Source: Thiocystis violascens (lineage in GTDB: Bacteria > Pseudomonadota > Gammaproteobacteria > Chromatiales > Chromatiaceae). From it: a stretch of 64,000 bases of DNA. Under the pieces are notes generated by a model. It was given only the letters and a program-made list of their open reading frames with translations, was not told the origin of the DNA and did no database searches. The translations under genes were made by a program, and so were the position numbers. This document shows, in pieces, positions 36,793 to 47,111 of the stretch. Where the stretch lies: contig DYNM01000011.1 of NCBI GenBank assembly GCA_020721065.1, positions 20,327 to 84,326 of the forward strand. Reading direction: 5' to 3'. Numbering within the stretch: the stretch's first letter is position 1; each line of letters begins with the position of its first letter.

Positions 36793-37857
36793 ATGGCTCT
36801 GATTACAATGCGTCAAATGCTCGACCATGCCGCTGAATATGGTTATGGCGTTCCAGCGTTTAATGTGAATAACTTGGAACAGATGCGCGCCATTATGGAA
36901 GCTGCGGATGAAACGGATTCTCCGGTCATCGTGCAAGCCTCCGCTGGAGCGCGTAAATATGCTGGCGCACCTTTTTTGCGGCATTTAATTCTGGCTGCTA
37001 TTGAAGAATGGCCGCATATTCCAGTTTGTATGCATCAAGATCATGGTACGTCGCCCGCAATTTGTCAGCGTTCAATTCAATTGGGTTTTTCATCAGTGAT
37101 GATGGATGGTTCACTTGGTGTCGATGGAAAAACGCCAACTACTTATGAATATAATGTGGAAGTAACGCGCCGAGTTGTTGAATTGGCGCATGATTGTGGC
37201 GTGTCGGTTGAAGGTGAATTGGGTTGCTTGGGTTCATTAGAAACCGGACAAGCTGGCGAAGAAGATGGTGTGGGCGCAGAAGGAACTTTGGATCACAGTC
37301 AATTATTAACTGATCCTGAAGAAGCGGCAGATTTCGTGAAGAAAACTGGCGTTGATGCGTTGGCAATTGCAATTGGTACCAGTCATGGCGCGTATAAGTT
37401 TACTCGTCCCCCAACTGGTGACATTTTGGCAATCAATCGCATTAAAGAAATCCATGCGCGGATTCCTAATACCCATCTGGTCATGCACGGTTCTTCCTCT
37501 GTACCGCAGGATTGGCTGGCAATTATCAATCAATACGGTGGTGCAATGGGTGAGACCTATGGTGTGCCCGTTGAAGAGATCGTTGAGGGTATTAAACACG
37601 GTGTGCGCAAGGTGAATATCGACACCGATTTACGGATGTCCTCTACTGGTGCGATTCGTAAATTCTTGGCGGATAATCCTAAAGAATTTGATCCGCGCAA
37701 GTATTTCATTGCGGCTACCAAGGCAATGAAGGGTATTTGTAAAGATCGTTATGAAGCATTCGGAACTGCAGGCAATGCCAGTAAGATGCGGGCGTTGTCG
37801 TTAGATGCCATGAATGCTCGTTATATCAAAGGCGAGCTTGATCCTAAAATCAACTAA
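36793..37857 (+). CDS. fba: Class II fructose-1,6-bisphosphate aldolase
   Basis: Zn-dependent aldolase, also acting on sedoheptulose bisphosphate in the Calvin cycle in CbbA-type members. The 354 residues start [35 protein letters not shown] provides metal ligands, [14 protein letters not shown] the second block, [13 protein letters not shown] and [10 protein letters not shown] the phosphate and metal sites, and [12 protein letters not shown] the C-terminal part. Sequence style is class IIB (CbbA/Fda). A strong terminator follows at 37887. Confidence 0.97.
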   Translation: MALITMRQMLDHAAEYGYGVPAFNVNNLEQMRAIMEAADETDSPVIVQASAGARKYAGAPFLRHLILAAIEEWPHIPVCMHQDHGTSPAICQRSIQLGFSSVMMDGSLGVDGKTPTTYEYNVEVTRRVVELAHDCGVSVEGELGCLGSLETGQAGEEDGVGAEGTLDHSQLLTDPEEAADFVKKTGVDALAIAIGTSHGAYKFTRPPTGDILAINRIKEIHARIPNTHLVMHGSSSVPQDWLAIINQYGGAMGETYGVPVEEIVEGIKHGVRKVNIDTDLRMSSTGAIRKFLADNPKEFDPRKYFIAATKAMKGICKDRYEAFGTAGNASKMRALSLDAMNARYIKGELDPKIN

Positions 37858-37886
37858 TTCACGCTAGTGTTGGGTTGATTGATATT

Positions 37887-37909
37887 GGGCGCGCAAGCGC
37901 CCTTTTTTT
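37887..37909 (+). terminator. Rho-independent terminator after fba
   Basis: GGGCGC-GCAA-GCGCCC followed by seven T, 29 bp after the fba stop. Ends the glycolytic unit; the ATG of the next gene is 15 bp beyond the T-run. Confidence 0.9.
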
Positions 37910-37923
37910 GTTGTGTGATCACC

Positions 37924-39396
37924 ATGAATCCTGAAATAACAACTCCAAATAATATCGAAGAATGGGTGGCGCTGCTGTGTGAGCAGGAGATGCCGGTATT
38001 TGATATGACGGCACGCAAAGTGATTGCCTTTACCAGTGATGAGTTAGCGCCAATTTCGGCGTTGGCAAATGTTATTTTATGTGATGCGTCTTTAACTGCG
38101 CGGGTGTTAAAACTCGCTAATTCTATTTTTTATAACCCGAATGGCGTTGTGATTAGCACTGTTACCCGCGCTATTGTGGTTTTAGGTTTTAATGTGGTGC
38201 GCGATATTTGTTTAGCCGTGCGGCTCATTGAAGAATTGGTAAAAGGTGCAGCAAAAGATCGGCTTGGGCGGGAACTCGCATTGGCTTTGCACGCGGCAAT
38301 ACAGGCTCGCGCATTAGCAGAAATACATAATGAAAAAACTGCTGAAGAAGTGTTTATTGCAACATTATTATCGCGCATTGGTGAAATGGCGTTTTGGTGT
38401 TATAGCGGTGAGGTTGGCAATCGTTTAGAACAACGCTTAAATCAACCAAATATGTCACCAGAACGCGCTCAAGAGCAGGTGCTTGGATTTCATTTAAGCC
38501 AGCTCAGTCGTCAATTGATTAAAGAATGGCGTTTATCGGACTTGCTGCAACGGGCTATTCACCAATCTGGGCAAGGTGGTGAACAGATGCAAGCGATTAA
38601 ACTGGGTCAGCAGCTTGCGCAGTGCGCGAAAGATCAGGGTTGGCATTCGCAGGAAATGACGCAGTTAATACAAAAAATTGCTCAATTAACTGAGTTGTCT
38701 GTGATTGAAACGCAGACGTTGGTACATCAAAACGCTCAGACAGCAATTCAATTAGCGGCTGATTTGGGTGCTAACTTTGCTGCTACCTATATTCCGTTAC
38801 CCAGTGCTGAACCATTTAAGAGTGTCGCAACGGCTGCAACTAAAACTGGTGCCACTAAGTTGTTATCTGATGGTGCGTTGCAAATTAAAATTTTGCGAGA
38901 GTTGGATGCTGTGTTGGAAGCGGGGCAGTTTGATTTTAATGTGATTATGGAGTTAGTTTTAGAAGGGATTTATCGCGGCATTGGTATGGATCGCGTGATT
39001 TTTGCTTTGGTGTCGCCAGATAAAAAGGTGATTAAAGCGAAATATGCGTTAAGCCAAATACAGGAAGAGTTGGTCGCTGGCTTTCAATTTAGTCGTGATG
39101 TTAATACGCCGGATGTGTTATTTCAGACGCTGGATCGTAAGCTGCCGCGTTGGTTTAATGCGCAAGAGTATAATGCCCATTTGCGCTTGATTCCGACACA
39201 ATTGATACAATTGATGGGACGTACGCCGTTTATGCTTGCGCCTATTGTGGTCAATCAACACAGTATCGGTTTGTTTTATGCGGATCGCAGTTGCAGTCAG
39301 CGGACACTTGATAATGTGAGTTTTACTGATTTTAAGCATTTCGTGGCACAAGCAAATGTGGGAATTAGTTTGGCGGCTGCGCGGCGAAAGCGTTAA
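37924..39396 (+). CDS. HDOD domain signalling protein with C-terminal GAF-like domain
   Basis: A 490-residue protein. Start at ATG 37924; the longer frame runs through the terminator. The N-terminal half (about 10-220) is an HDOD domain: CEQEMPVFDMTARKVIAFTSDE, the helix SLTARVLKLANSIFYN, STVTRAIVVLGFNVVRDICLA and EVFIATLLSRIGEMAFW. HDOD domains resemble HD phosphohydrolases but lack the HD pair, and act in c-di-GMP or stress signalling. The C-terminal half (about 335-485) has GAF-like strands (GIGMDRVIFALVSPDKKVIKAKYAL, LAPIVVNQHSIGLFYADRS). Part of a row of signalling genes upstream of the histidine kinase. Confidence 0.85.
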   Translation: MNPEITTPNNIEEWVALLCEQEMPVFDMTARKVIAFTSDELAPISALANVILCDASLTARVLKLANSIFYNPNGVVISTVTRAIVVLGFNVVRDICLAVRLIEELVKGAAKDRLGRELALALHAAIQARALAEIHNEKTAEEVFIATLLSRIGEMAFWCYSGEVGNRLEQRLNQPNMSPERAQEQVLGFHLSQLSRQLIKEWRLSDLLQRAIHQSGQGGEQMQAIKLGQQLAQCAKDQGWHSQEMTQLIQKIAQLTELSVIETQTLVHQNAQTAIQLAADLGANFAATYIPLPSAEPFKSVATAATKTGATKLLSDGALQIKILRELDAVLEAGQFDFNVIMELVLEGIYRGIGMDRVIFALVSPDKKVIKAKYALSQIQEELVAGFQFSRDVNTPDVLFQTLDRKLPRWFNAQEYNAHLRLIPTQLIQLMGRTPFMLAPIVVNQHSIGLFYADRSCSQRTLDNVSFTDFKHFVAQANVGISLAAARRKR

Positions 39397-39428
39397 TTGC
39401 TTTTTCATTCGCGCTATCAATGAATGTC

Positions 39429-39550
39429 TAGGAGTAACGCGGTTGCAAAAAGTTGTCAATTGTCAGTGATAACCGTACTTTTTGTTGACAACTGAACACT
39501 GATAACCGACAACTCAATTCATCGCTTATATCGCAATTGCGTTACTCTTA
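39429..39550 (+). repeat. MITE-like element, full-length copy
   Basis: Left end TAGGAGTAACGCGGTTGC, right end GCAATTGCGTTACTCTTA. The interior has AAAAAGTTGTCAATTGTCAG and ACTGATAACCGACAAC units and ATCGCTTATATCGC near the right end as in the 6319 copy, hence the same orientation. It fills most of the spacer before the kinase gene. Confidence 0.75.
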
Positions 39551-39617
39551 GTGTTATTGAGTGTCCTGATGATTGCCTGCTCATCGTATTAAAATTTTAG
39601 TTGATGGAGGCGAATCA

Positions 39618-42600
39618 ATGTCTACCATTGCTTTATTGCATGAGTTCACTACAACGCTTGCGGCCTGTCATAAGTTGCTCGATGCGTTGCATTTGGTTTT
39701 ACAGATCACCGCGAAGTTAGGTATTCCGCGAGCAGCGTTGTGTCTGTCAGACCCGATGATTGATAACAAGCTGGTGGTGCGGCTGACTTTTGGCATGGCG
39801 GGTGCGGTCACTAAGGTGCTTACGCCCAGTGCGCCAGGTGCGGTGGCGGCATTGTGCGCGGTTCAGGAACGCCGCACGATTCAGGTGGCGCACTACGCGA
39901 CCAGTCCTTATCAGGCGACAAATTTAGAAGAATGGCTACGGGTGACGGCTGCCGTGCATGTGCCAATTCTGGCAGCAGCGGCCAGCGCAACTCCAGCGGC
40001 GGCGCTCGGGGTGTTGATCGCTATTCCCAACAGCAGTGCCAGTATCACGCCCGCTATCGTGACGGTGTTAGAGCGCATCTGCGCTTATTTAGGTGCTCAG
40101 TTGCCGCGTCTCATGCCGTTGGCGCTACCCGCGCCAGTTGAACCTTCGCCACCTTGGCAGATGGAATTGTTTGCGGCGCTGCGCACCTGCTTGAACACGC
40201 CAGACCTCGACGTTTTATCGCATTTGGTGTTGGAGCACTGCCGGGCGATTACGCACAGTGAGTTTGGTTTTGTGGGTTATATCGACGCGCTGACGGGGTT
40301 TTTGATCACGCCTACGATGACTCGCAACATCTTTGCGCAATGTCAGGTTGCTGGCAAAACGGTGGTGTTTGAAAAGCCGAGCGGGTTGGGAGGTTGGGTG
40401 CTCGACAACCGGATGCCGTTGATTGCTAACGATCCTTTTGCACATCCACTGAGCGTGGGCACGCCGCCCGGACATTTACCGATCCGCAAATTCATGGGCG
40501 TGCCCTGTCTGTCACAAGGGCGCGTGCTGGGCATGATCGCGTTGGCCAACAAAACCAGTGATTACGATCACTTCGATTTGCAGCGCGTCACCGCCTTTGC
40601 TGACGTGTACGCCGCTGCCGTTGCCCGTTTCATCTCTGAGCACGAGCTGACGGAATCGCGCAATCGGTTGGCATCGCTGTATGAAAACGCCCCCTGTTGT
40701 TATCACACCCTCACACCTGACGGGCAGATTGTAGAAATCAATGAGACCGCGCTGGCACTGCTGGGACGACACCGTGAGGAACTGGTTGGGTGCTTAAATA
40801 TCAATGAGTTGCTCACGAACACCGGACAAAAGCTCTTTGCACAACAGTTGCAAGCCTTGAAACAAGGCAGCGCCGCGCCGGTGGAGCTGTATTTCAAAGG
40901 CGCAGACGGCAGCCGCTTGCCAGTGCTGCATTCCGCTACGCTCGTCACCGATCCTCGCGGCTTTCCGGTGGCGGTGCGCTGTACCAGCATTGACCTGCGC
41001 TGGCACCGACTGGCGGAAGCGCGGATTCGCAGTTTGAATCGGATTTATGCTGTTTTAAGCGGGATCAACTGCGCGGTCGTGCGGCTGCGCGATCCAACGC
41101 AACTCTGTCACGAAGCCTGTCGGATTGCGGTTGAAGTGGGCGGTTTTCAAATGGCATGGCTGGGCGTGGTCGATGCGCAATCTGGTGACATTCAACCGTT
41201 GGCTCATGCCGGCGCAGTGGCAGATTATCTCGAGCATTTGCATCTCTCGTTGCACGATGAAACGCGCCAGCACGGGCCAACCCTGCTGGCGCTCCAACAC
41301 GGACAAGTGGTGGTGTGCAATGACATCGCCACCGATCCGCGCATGGAACCTTGGCGACAACGGGCGCTGGCGCTGGGTTATCGCTCGTCAGCAGCCTTTC
41401 CGTTACGCATTGGCGGCGCAGTGCGGGGTACATTCAATCTATACGCTGCAACATCGAATTTTTTCGACATTAAAGAACTACAATTGCTCACTGAATTAAC
41501 GCAAGATTTAAGTTTTGGTTTGGAATTCATTGATAATGAACAACAGCGCAAACAAGCCGAAGATGCGCTGCGTTATCAAAAAGAAGTGTTAGATCGTACC
41601 GGTCGTTTAGCCAAGGTGGGCGGGTGGGAATTTGACGTTGCAACCCAAACTGGTTCATGGACGGAGGAAACGGCGCGGATTCAAGACCTGCCACCACATA
41701 CCCCGGTGACGGTGGCGCAGGGCTTGAGCCTGTTTCATGGCGTGATGCGAATGCAATTGGAACAGGCGCTACAACAGGCGATCACGCAAGCCCAACCCTA
41801 TGATTTAGAGCTGGAAATGATGAGTGCTCGCGGCGTGCGCAAATGGGTACGGACGATTGGATTTCCGGTGGTCGAAGGCGGGCAAGTGGTGCGGGTGGAA
41901 GGTGCCATACAAGACATCAGCCGCCGCAAACAGGCACAACTCGAAGCCCGCCACACTGAAATTTTGTTAGATTCCGTCTTTCAAGTGTTGCCCGATTTAT
42001 TCTTTTTAATTGATCCCGATGGCACCATTCGGGACTATCGCGCCCGCCGTGACGAAGGTTTATATGTGCCACCGTCTACTTTTTTAGGGCGACGCCTCCG
42101 CGACGTATTACCGCTAGAAGTGGCGCTGCAATTTGAAGAGTGTATTGAACAAATCATCACACATCGCTGCTTAGTGACCTGTCACTACGAATTACCAATG
42201 TCGAATGGCATTCGCCAGTTTGAATCACGCATCAATCAATTGCCGGGCAGTCATCAATTCGTTGCTGTGGTACGCGATGTCACAGAACAGCGTCGCACCG
42301 AAGCGGCAGTTATTCAATTAAATGCAGAATTAGAAGAACGGGTAGCGCAACGCACAGCGGAACTAGCCACCATTAACAAAGAACTGGAAACCTTCACTTA
42401 TTCTGTATCACACGATTTGAAAGCACCTTTACGCGGCATTGACGGCTACAGCCGCTTGTTGATTGAAGAACATCGGCAATATCTTAATGAAGAAGGACAA
42501 CTATTTTTGCGCAACGTGCGACGCGGTGTGGCGCAAATGGGGCAACTGATTGAAGATTTACTCGCCTATTCACGCATGGAACGGCGAGAAATGCAGGGCA

Positions 42601-43076
42601 TCAGTTTAGATTTACTCAGTTTATTAGAGTGCATCATTGCTGAACGTACCGATGAGTTGTACACCAACAATGCCAAGGTAGAGCTGCATTTTGAGACGCG
42701 CCATTTAGTGCAGGCTGATCCAGATGGTTTAGGATTGGTGTTGCGGAATTTATTAGATAATGCGCTCAAATTTCAGCGTCCCAATACGCCACCAGTGATT
42801 GAATTTAGCGCCAGCGTAGTGAAACAGCATTTAATTGTTGCCATCAAAGATAACGGAATTGGTTTTGCAATGCAGTTTCACGACCGCATCTTTGAAATGT
42901 TCCAACGCTTGCAACCTGCTGAGGAATATCCCGGCACGGGAATTGGCTTGGCGATTGTGCGTAAAGCGTTGACGCGCATGGGTGGACACATTTGGGCAGC
43001 CAGTGCGCCGGGTCAGGGCGCAACCTTTTTTATAAAATTGCCATTATCTCCTCAACCTTCAATGGCAGTTACATAA
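39618..43076 (+). CDS. Hybrid-sensor-type histidine kinase with multiple GAF and PAS domains
   Basis: From ATG 39618 (GGAGG 12 bp upstream) the protein has 1152 residues. Order by eye: GAF (about 10-165), GAF (about 185-340), PAS (about 345-465), GAF (about 475-635), PAS (about 655-770), PAS (about 775-900), HisKA dimerisation with phospho-His932 in YSVSHDLKAPLRG, HATPase_c with N box LVLRNLLDNALKF, G1 DNGIGF and G2 GTGIGLAIVRK. No membrane segment or receiver domain, so cytosolic with separate response regulator. The REC domains of the downstream gene are plausible partners. G+C drops from about 63% to 30% around 41440, inside the gene. Confidence 0.92.
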   Translation: MSTIALLHEFTTTLAACHKLLDALHLVLQITAKLGIPRAALCLSDPMIDNKLVVRLTFGMAGAVTKVLTPSAPGAVAALCAVQERRTIQVAHYATSPYQATNLEEWLRVTAAVHVPILAAAASATPAAALGVLIAIPNSSASITPAIVTVLERICAYLGAQLPRLMPLALPAPVEPSPPWQMELFAALRTCLNTPDLDVLSHLVLEHCRAITHSEFGFVGYIDALTGFLITPTMTRNIFAQCQVAGKTVVFEKPSGLGGWVLDNRMPLIANDPFAHPLSVGTPPGHLPIRKFMGVPCLSQGRVLGMIALANKTSDYDHFDLQRVTAFADVYAAAVARFISEHELTESRNRLASLYENAPCCYHTLTPDGQIVEINETALALLGRHREELVGCLNINELLTNTGQKLFAQQLQALKQGSAAPVELYFKGADGSRLPVLHSATLVTDPRGFPVAVRCTSIDLRWHRLAEARIRSLNRIYAVLSGINCAVVRLRDPTQLCHEACRIAVEVGGFQMAWLGVVDAQSGDIQPLAHAGAVADYLEHLHLSLHDETRQHGPTLLALQHGQVVVCNDIATDPRMEPWRQRALALGYRSSAAFPLRIGGAVRGTFNLYAATSNFFDIKELQLLTELTQDLSFGLEFIDNEQQRKQAEDALRYQKEVLDRTGRLAKVGGWEFDVATQTGSWTEETARIQDLPPHTPVTVAQGLSLFHGVMRMQLEQALQQAITQAQPYDLELEMMSARGVRKWVRTIGFPVVEGGQVVRVEGAIQDISRRKQAQLEARHTEILLDSVFQVLPDLFFLIDPDGTIRDYRARRDEGLYVPPSTFLGRRLRDVLPLEVALQFEECIEQIITHRCLVTCHYELPMSNGIRQFESRINQLPGSHQFVAVVRDVTEQRRTEAAVIQLNAELEERVAQRTAELATINKELETFTYSVSHDLKAPLRGIDGYSRLLIEEHRQYLNEEGQLFLRNVRRGVAQMGQLIEDLLAYSRMERREMQGISLDLLSLLECIIAERTDELYTNNAKVELHFETRHLVQADPDGLGLVLRNLLDNALKFQRPNTPPVIEFSASVVKQHLIVAIKDNGIGFAMQFHDRIFEMFQRLQPAEEYPGTGIGLAIVRKALTRMGGHIWAASAPGQGATFFIKLPLSPQPSMAVT

Positions 43077-43149
43077 TACATAACGCGCAAAAAGCTATTG
43101 TGGACAATGGCATTGTTATTTAATTAGGATTTTTAGCGCAGGTTAGTCA

Positions 43150-46100
43150 ATGTACGTTTTGCACGTTGAAGATAATCCAATTGATGTCGATCTGACGCAA
43201 CGTGCGTTAGCCCGCCGCGCTCCTGAGATTCAGTGCGTTGCAGTGGCATCGACGCTGGCGGCAGCCTTGGCTTGTCTCCAGCAGGCGGAACGCTATGAGC
43301 TGGCGCTGGTTGATTTGAGATTGCCGGATGGTTCGGGTTTAGAAGTGCTTGCCCACATTCGGGAACGGCGCTTGCCGCTGGCGGTGGTGCTGTTGACCGG
43401 TTCTGGCGATCAAGAGTCGGCAATTGCGGCACTTCAAGCCGGTGCGGATGACTATCTCATCAAGAGCGATGCGGCGCTGGAACGGTTGCCGGCGACGTTA
43501 CGCGCTGCACATCAACGCTTTCATGCTGCCACGATGCGGCGTTCACAACCGCTGCGGGTGATTTATGCCGAGCACAACCTTGCGGATATTGATCTGACGT
43601 TGCGCCATTTTGCGCGGCACGCGCCACATATTCGGGTGATGACGGTGTTGGATGTCACGCAACTGCTCGCGTGTCTGCCGCAGGATGCGCGGACGGTTGC
43701 TGATTATGACGTGGTGCTTTTGGACTACCGGCTGCCGGGGTTGGATGCGCTAGAAGCCGTCAAAATCATGCGCACTGAGCGCGGGCTGGAGCTGCCGATT
43801 GTGATGGTGTCCGGTCAGGGCGATGAAACCATTGCGGCGCGGGCGATTCATCTTGGCGTCAATGATTACCTGTCCAAACACAGCGGCTATTTACACAAGC
43901 TGCCGCCGACGTTGGAAAAGGTGGTGGGGCAATATCAATTGCAGCGCGAACGCGCCGCGCTTCATGCCGCAAATACGCGCCTTGAGCAGGTGTTGGCGAC
44001 CAATCCGGTGATGCTCTACACCCGCCAACTCAAGCATCCGCAGATGCCGTTGACCTGGATCAGCGCCAATATCGAACGCTGGTTGGGATTCACACCCGCA
44101 CAGGCGTTGCAACCCGGTTGGTGGCAAGCACAGTTACATCCCGATGATCGCGCCGCAACGCTGGCGTGGCTGGCTGCGGTGCGCAGCGATACGCCGTTGG
44201 CGCACGATTACCGCGTGCTTGACAGTCGCTATCAGGTGCGCTGGCTGCGCGACGAATTGCGACTGGTGGATGACGACAGCGGGTTAGCCAGTGGCGCGTG
44301 GAGCGATGTCACCGCCGAAAAGCTCGCCGAACAGGTGCAGGAAACGCGCCTGTTGGTGCTGGATGGGCTATTGGACAATCAGGCAGTGCCAGAGATGTTG
44401 CAGCAAATCGCGCAGCGATTGGAGGACATCTATCCTGATTTTCAAGTCACCATCGCAGTCGGCGCGGAAGCAGCGGCAACTGCGCCACAAGTCACAACGG
44501 AGGTGGTGTTTGATCAGCAGGGCAATTGGTGCCAACACTTCAAAAACAGTGACGAGCAAGTGTTGGGCTATTTTCGGGTGCGGGCGCTCCGTCCGCACAG
44601 CGCCACGTCCGGCGAGCGCCAGCTCATCAAGGAATTCGCACGCATCGCGGGGCTGGCGATCACTCGCGGTGATGCCGATACCACGCTGCGGCAAGCCGCC
44701 ACCGTGTTTGAGCACACCCGCGAGGGCGTCATCATCACCGATTTAGCAGCCAACATCCTCAGCATCAATCGCGCTTACACCGCCATCACCGGCTACGCAG
44801 AAGCGGAAGTGCTGGGGAAAAATCCGCGCTTGCTTCAATCCGGGCGTCAAGAGCGCGGGTTTTATCAAGAGCTGTGGGCACAACTGCTCGCCAGTGGGCA
44901 TTGGCAGGGCGAGATTTGGAATCGGCGCAAAAATGGTGACATCTATCCGCAGTTGTTGAGCATCAGCGTCGTTTATGACAGCCAAGGTCAGCCCAGTCAC
45001 TACGTCGGCGTGATGACCGACATCAGCCAACTCAAACAGTCCGAAGCGCAGCTCAAACACCTCGCCCATTACGATCCGTTGACGCATCTGCCCAACCGGC
45101 TGCTGGTACACACGCGGCTGCAACAGGCACTGGATCGTGCCGAACGGCAGCGCCAGCGCGTCGCAGTGTTGTTTCTTGATTTGGATCGCTTCAAAAACGT
45201 CAATGACAGCTTGGGACATCCAGCGGGCGATGCGTTGTTAGAAGCGCTGGCGCGGCGCTTGAGTGCTCAATTGTCAGATGACCGCCTCATCATTGGTCGG
45301 CTGGGTGGCGACGAATTTTTGATCGTGTTGGAACAGATCACCTGTCCACAAAGCGCCGCTCTCGTCGCACAAACGCTGCTCAAATTGCTTGAGCAACCAT
45401 TTATCTTGGGTGCGGCAGAGCGAATGCACGAGGTGTATATCGGCGCGAGTATCGGCATTGCTGTATATCCAGATGACGGTATTTTAGTCACGGAATTAGT
45501 AAAACATGCCGACGTCGCGTTGTATCAATCGAAAGAACAAGGGCGCAACACTTATCGCTTTTATACGCCCACGCTGACCGTTGCAGCGAATGAACGGCTG
45601 GCGCTGGAAGCGCGGTTACATCGCGCCTTAGCAAATAATGAATTCGTTTTATATTATCAACCGCAATTTGATACCCAAGCCGGAGCGTTAATTGGTTGTG
45701 AAGCCTTGGTACGCTGGTTGTGTCCTGAAGAAGGAATGATTTCACCAGCGCGATTTATTCCATTAGCAGAAGACACCGGGCAAATTATGGCACTCGGTGA
45801 ATGGGTTTTACGGACTGCTTGCGAACAAGGACAACGCTGGCTTGAAATGGGATTTCCGCCGTTATTTATCGCCGTAAATTTATCAGGACGACAATTACAA
45901 CAGCATGATTTAGTACAACGCATTGCTGCTGTTTTAGAAGAGACGCACCTGCCGCCGCAGTGGTTGAAGTTAGAATTAACTGAAAGCATGATTATGGGCG
46001 GCGGTGAACAAGCGGTGGCGCTATTACAAGCTCTCAAAAGTTTAGGCACGCGCTTGTCAATTGATGATTTTGGCACAGGATATTCATCATTAGCATATTT

Positions 46101-46359
46101 GAAACGGTTTCCAATTGATGAGCTAAAAATTGATCAAGGCTTTGTGCGCGATATTCCCGGCGATGAAAATGATATGGAAATTGCTGCGACCATCATTGCC
46201 ATGGCGCGTAATCTCAATTTAAGAGTGATTGCTGAAGGAGTTGAAACGACCGCACAATTAGAATTTCTCACGCGGCAAGGATGTTACGCCTGTCAGGGTT
46301 ATTTATTCGGGCGTCCAATACCAGCAGATGAATTTGAGCGCACCGTATTTCAGCAGTGA
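43150..46359 (+). CDS. REC-REC-PAS-GAF-PAS-GGDEF-EAL protein
   Basis: A 1069-residue cytosolic c-di-GMP enzyme, 73 bp after the kinase gene. Two receivers (about 1-125 with LALVDLRLPDG, about 138-260 with VVLLDYRLPG), PAS (about 275-395), a GAF-like segment (about 400-510), PAS (about 520-635), GGDEF (about 640-800) with YDPLTHLPNR and intact RLGGDEF near 716, EAL (about 815-1065) with CEALVRW, NLSGRQ, ELTESM, SIDDFGTGYSSLAYLK, KIDQGF, AEGVET and QGYLFG. Both active sites look intact, so net direction is unpredictable. Probably phosphorylated by the upstream kinase, which is inference from adjacency. A sharp drop in G+C starts near 45480, at the end of GGDEF. Confidence 0.92.
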   Translation: MYVLHVEDNPIDVDLTQRALARRAPEIQCVAVASTLAAALACLQQAERYELALVDLRLPDGSGLEVLAHIRERRLPLAVVLLTGSGDQESAIAALQAGADDYLIKSDAALERLPATLRAAHQRFHAATMRRSQPLRVIYAEHNLADIDLTLRHFARHAPHIRVMTVLDVTQLLACLPQDARTVADYDVVLLDYRLPGLDALEAVKIMRTERGLELPIVMVSGQGDETIAARAIHLGVNDYLSKHSGYLHKLPPTLEKVVGQYQLQRERAALHAANTRLEQVLATNPVMLYTRQLKHPQMPLTWISANIERWLGFTPAQALQPGWWQAQLHPDDRAATLAWLAAVRSDTPLAHDYRVLDSRYQVRWLRDELRLVDDDSGLASGAWSDVTAEKLAEQVQETRLLVLDGLLDNQAVPEMLQQIAQRLEDIYPDFQVTIAVGAEAAATAPQVTTEVVFDQQGNWCQHFKNSDEQVLGYFRVRALRPHSATSGERQLIKEFARIAGLAITRGDADTTLRQAATVFEHTREGVIITDLAANILSINRAYTAITGYAEAEVLGKNPRLLQSGRQERGFYQELWAQLLASGHWQGEIWNRRKNGDIYPQLLSISVVYDSQGQPSHYVGVMTDISQLKQSEAQLKHLAHYDPLTHLPNRLLVHTRLQQALDRAERQRQRVAVLFLDLDRFKNVNDSLGHPAGDALLEALARRLSAQLSDDRLIIGRLGGDEFLIVLEQITCPQSAALVAQTLLKLLEQPFILGAAERMHEVYIGASIGIAVYPDDGILVTELVKHADVALYQSKEQGRNTYRFYTPTLTVAANERLALEARLHRALANNEFVLYYQPQFDTQAGALIGCEALVRWLCPEEGMISPARFIPLAEDTGQIMALGEWVLRTACEQGQRWLEMGFPPLFIAVNLSGRQLQQHDLVQRIAAVLEETHLPPQWLKLELTESMIMGGGEQAVALLQALKSLGTRLSIDDFGTGYSSLAYLKRFPIDELKIDQGFVRDIPGDENDMEIAATIIAMARNLNLRVIAEGVETTAQLEFLTRQGCYACQGYLFGRPIPADEFERTVFQQ

Positions 46360-46415
46360 TTGCTTTTTTGAGTGACACTCAAGCAATCAAGTATTAAAAA
46401 TTGGAGTGATAATTG

Positions 46416-47096
46416 ATGTCCGTTACTTATGAAGAGATTCTGAACCTGTTTCGGGAAGTTGCTGAAGCGCAGCGAGAAGTTGCTGAAGCACAAAAAGAAA
46501 CTGAACGCCTGATGAAAGAGTCATCTCAGGAAACCGAGCGCAGATTTCAGGAAACCGAGCGCATGATGAAAGAATCATCTCAGGAAACTGAACGTAGATT
46601 TCAGGAAACTGAGCGCCTGATAAAAGAATCGTCTCAGGAAACCGACCGAATCATCAAAGCACTCTCCAAAAACTTAGGCGATATTGGCAATCGTCTGGGA
46701 GAATTTGTTGAACACATGGTCATGCCAACCGTTGTAAATTTATTTCAAGCACAAGGATTGGAAGTGCATGAAGTGCATCCAGATGTCTCGGTGAAACGTG
46801 ATGGGCGCGGAATTCAAATTGATATATTGGTCGTGAATGATGGTGTAGCAATTGCGGTGGAGTGTAAAAGTAAAATGACCATCGCTTACATTGATGAACA
46901 CGTTCAGCGCATGGATAAACTAAAAGCAATGTTACCTGCTTATCGTCATCATCGCGTATTGGGCGCAGTAGCAGCGTTGGTCATGCCAAGCGCGGTGGCC
47001 GAATATGCGGAACAACAAGGATTTTATGTTTTGATGCAAAGCGGTGAAACGCTCACCATTGGTAATCAACCTGCGTTTTGCGCGAAGGCGTGGTAA
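46416..47096 (+). CDS. DUF3782-like protein: coiled-coil repeats plus PD-(D/E)xK nuclease-fold domain
   Basis: A 226-residue protein from ATG 46416 (GGAGTG upstream; TTG 46413 is a weaker alternative). The N-terminal third (about 15-80) is a coiled coil made of an 18-residue unit, KESSQETERRFQETERM, present about two and a half times; the DNA repeats are 54 bp long. The C-terminal domain has RGIQIDILVVNDGVAIAVECKSK, the D-(x)n-E-x-K pattern of restriction-like nucleases, after VVNLFQAQGLEVHEV. Many cyanobacterial and gammaproteobacterial DUF3782 proteins have this layout; role unknown. The repeat number may vary between strains. Confidence 0.78.
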   Translation: MSVTYEEILNLFREVAEAQREVAEAQKETERLMKESSQETERRFQETERMMKESSQETERRFQETERLIKESSQETDRIIKALSKNLGDIGNRLGEFVEHMVMPTVVNLFQAQGLEVHEVHPDVSVKRDGRGIQIDILVVNDGVAIAVECKSKMTIAYIDEHVQRMDKLKAMLPAYRHHRVLGAVAALVMPSAVAEYAEQQGFYVLMQSGETLTIGNQPAFCAKAW

Positions 47097-47111
47097 TGGC
47101 TGGAATTTTTA

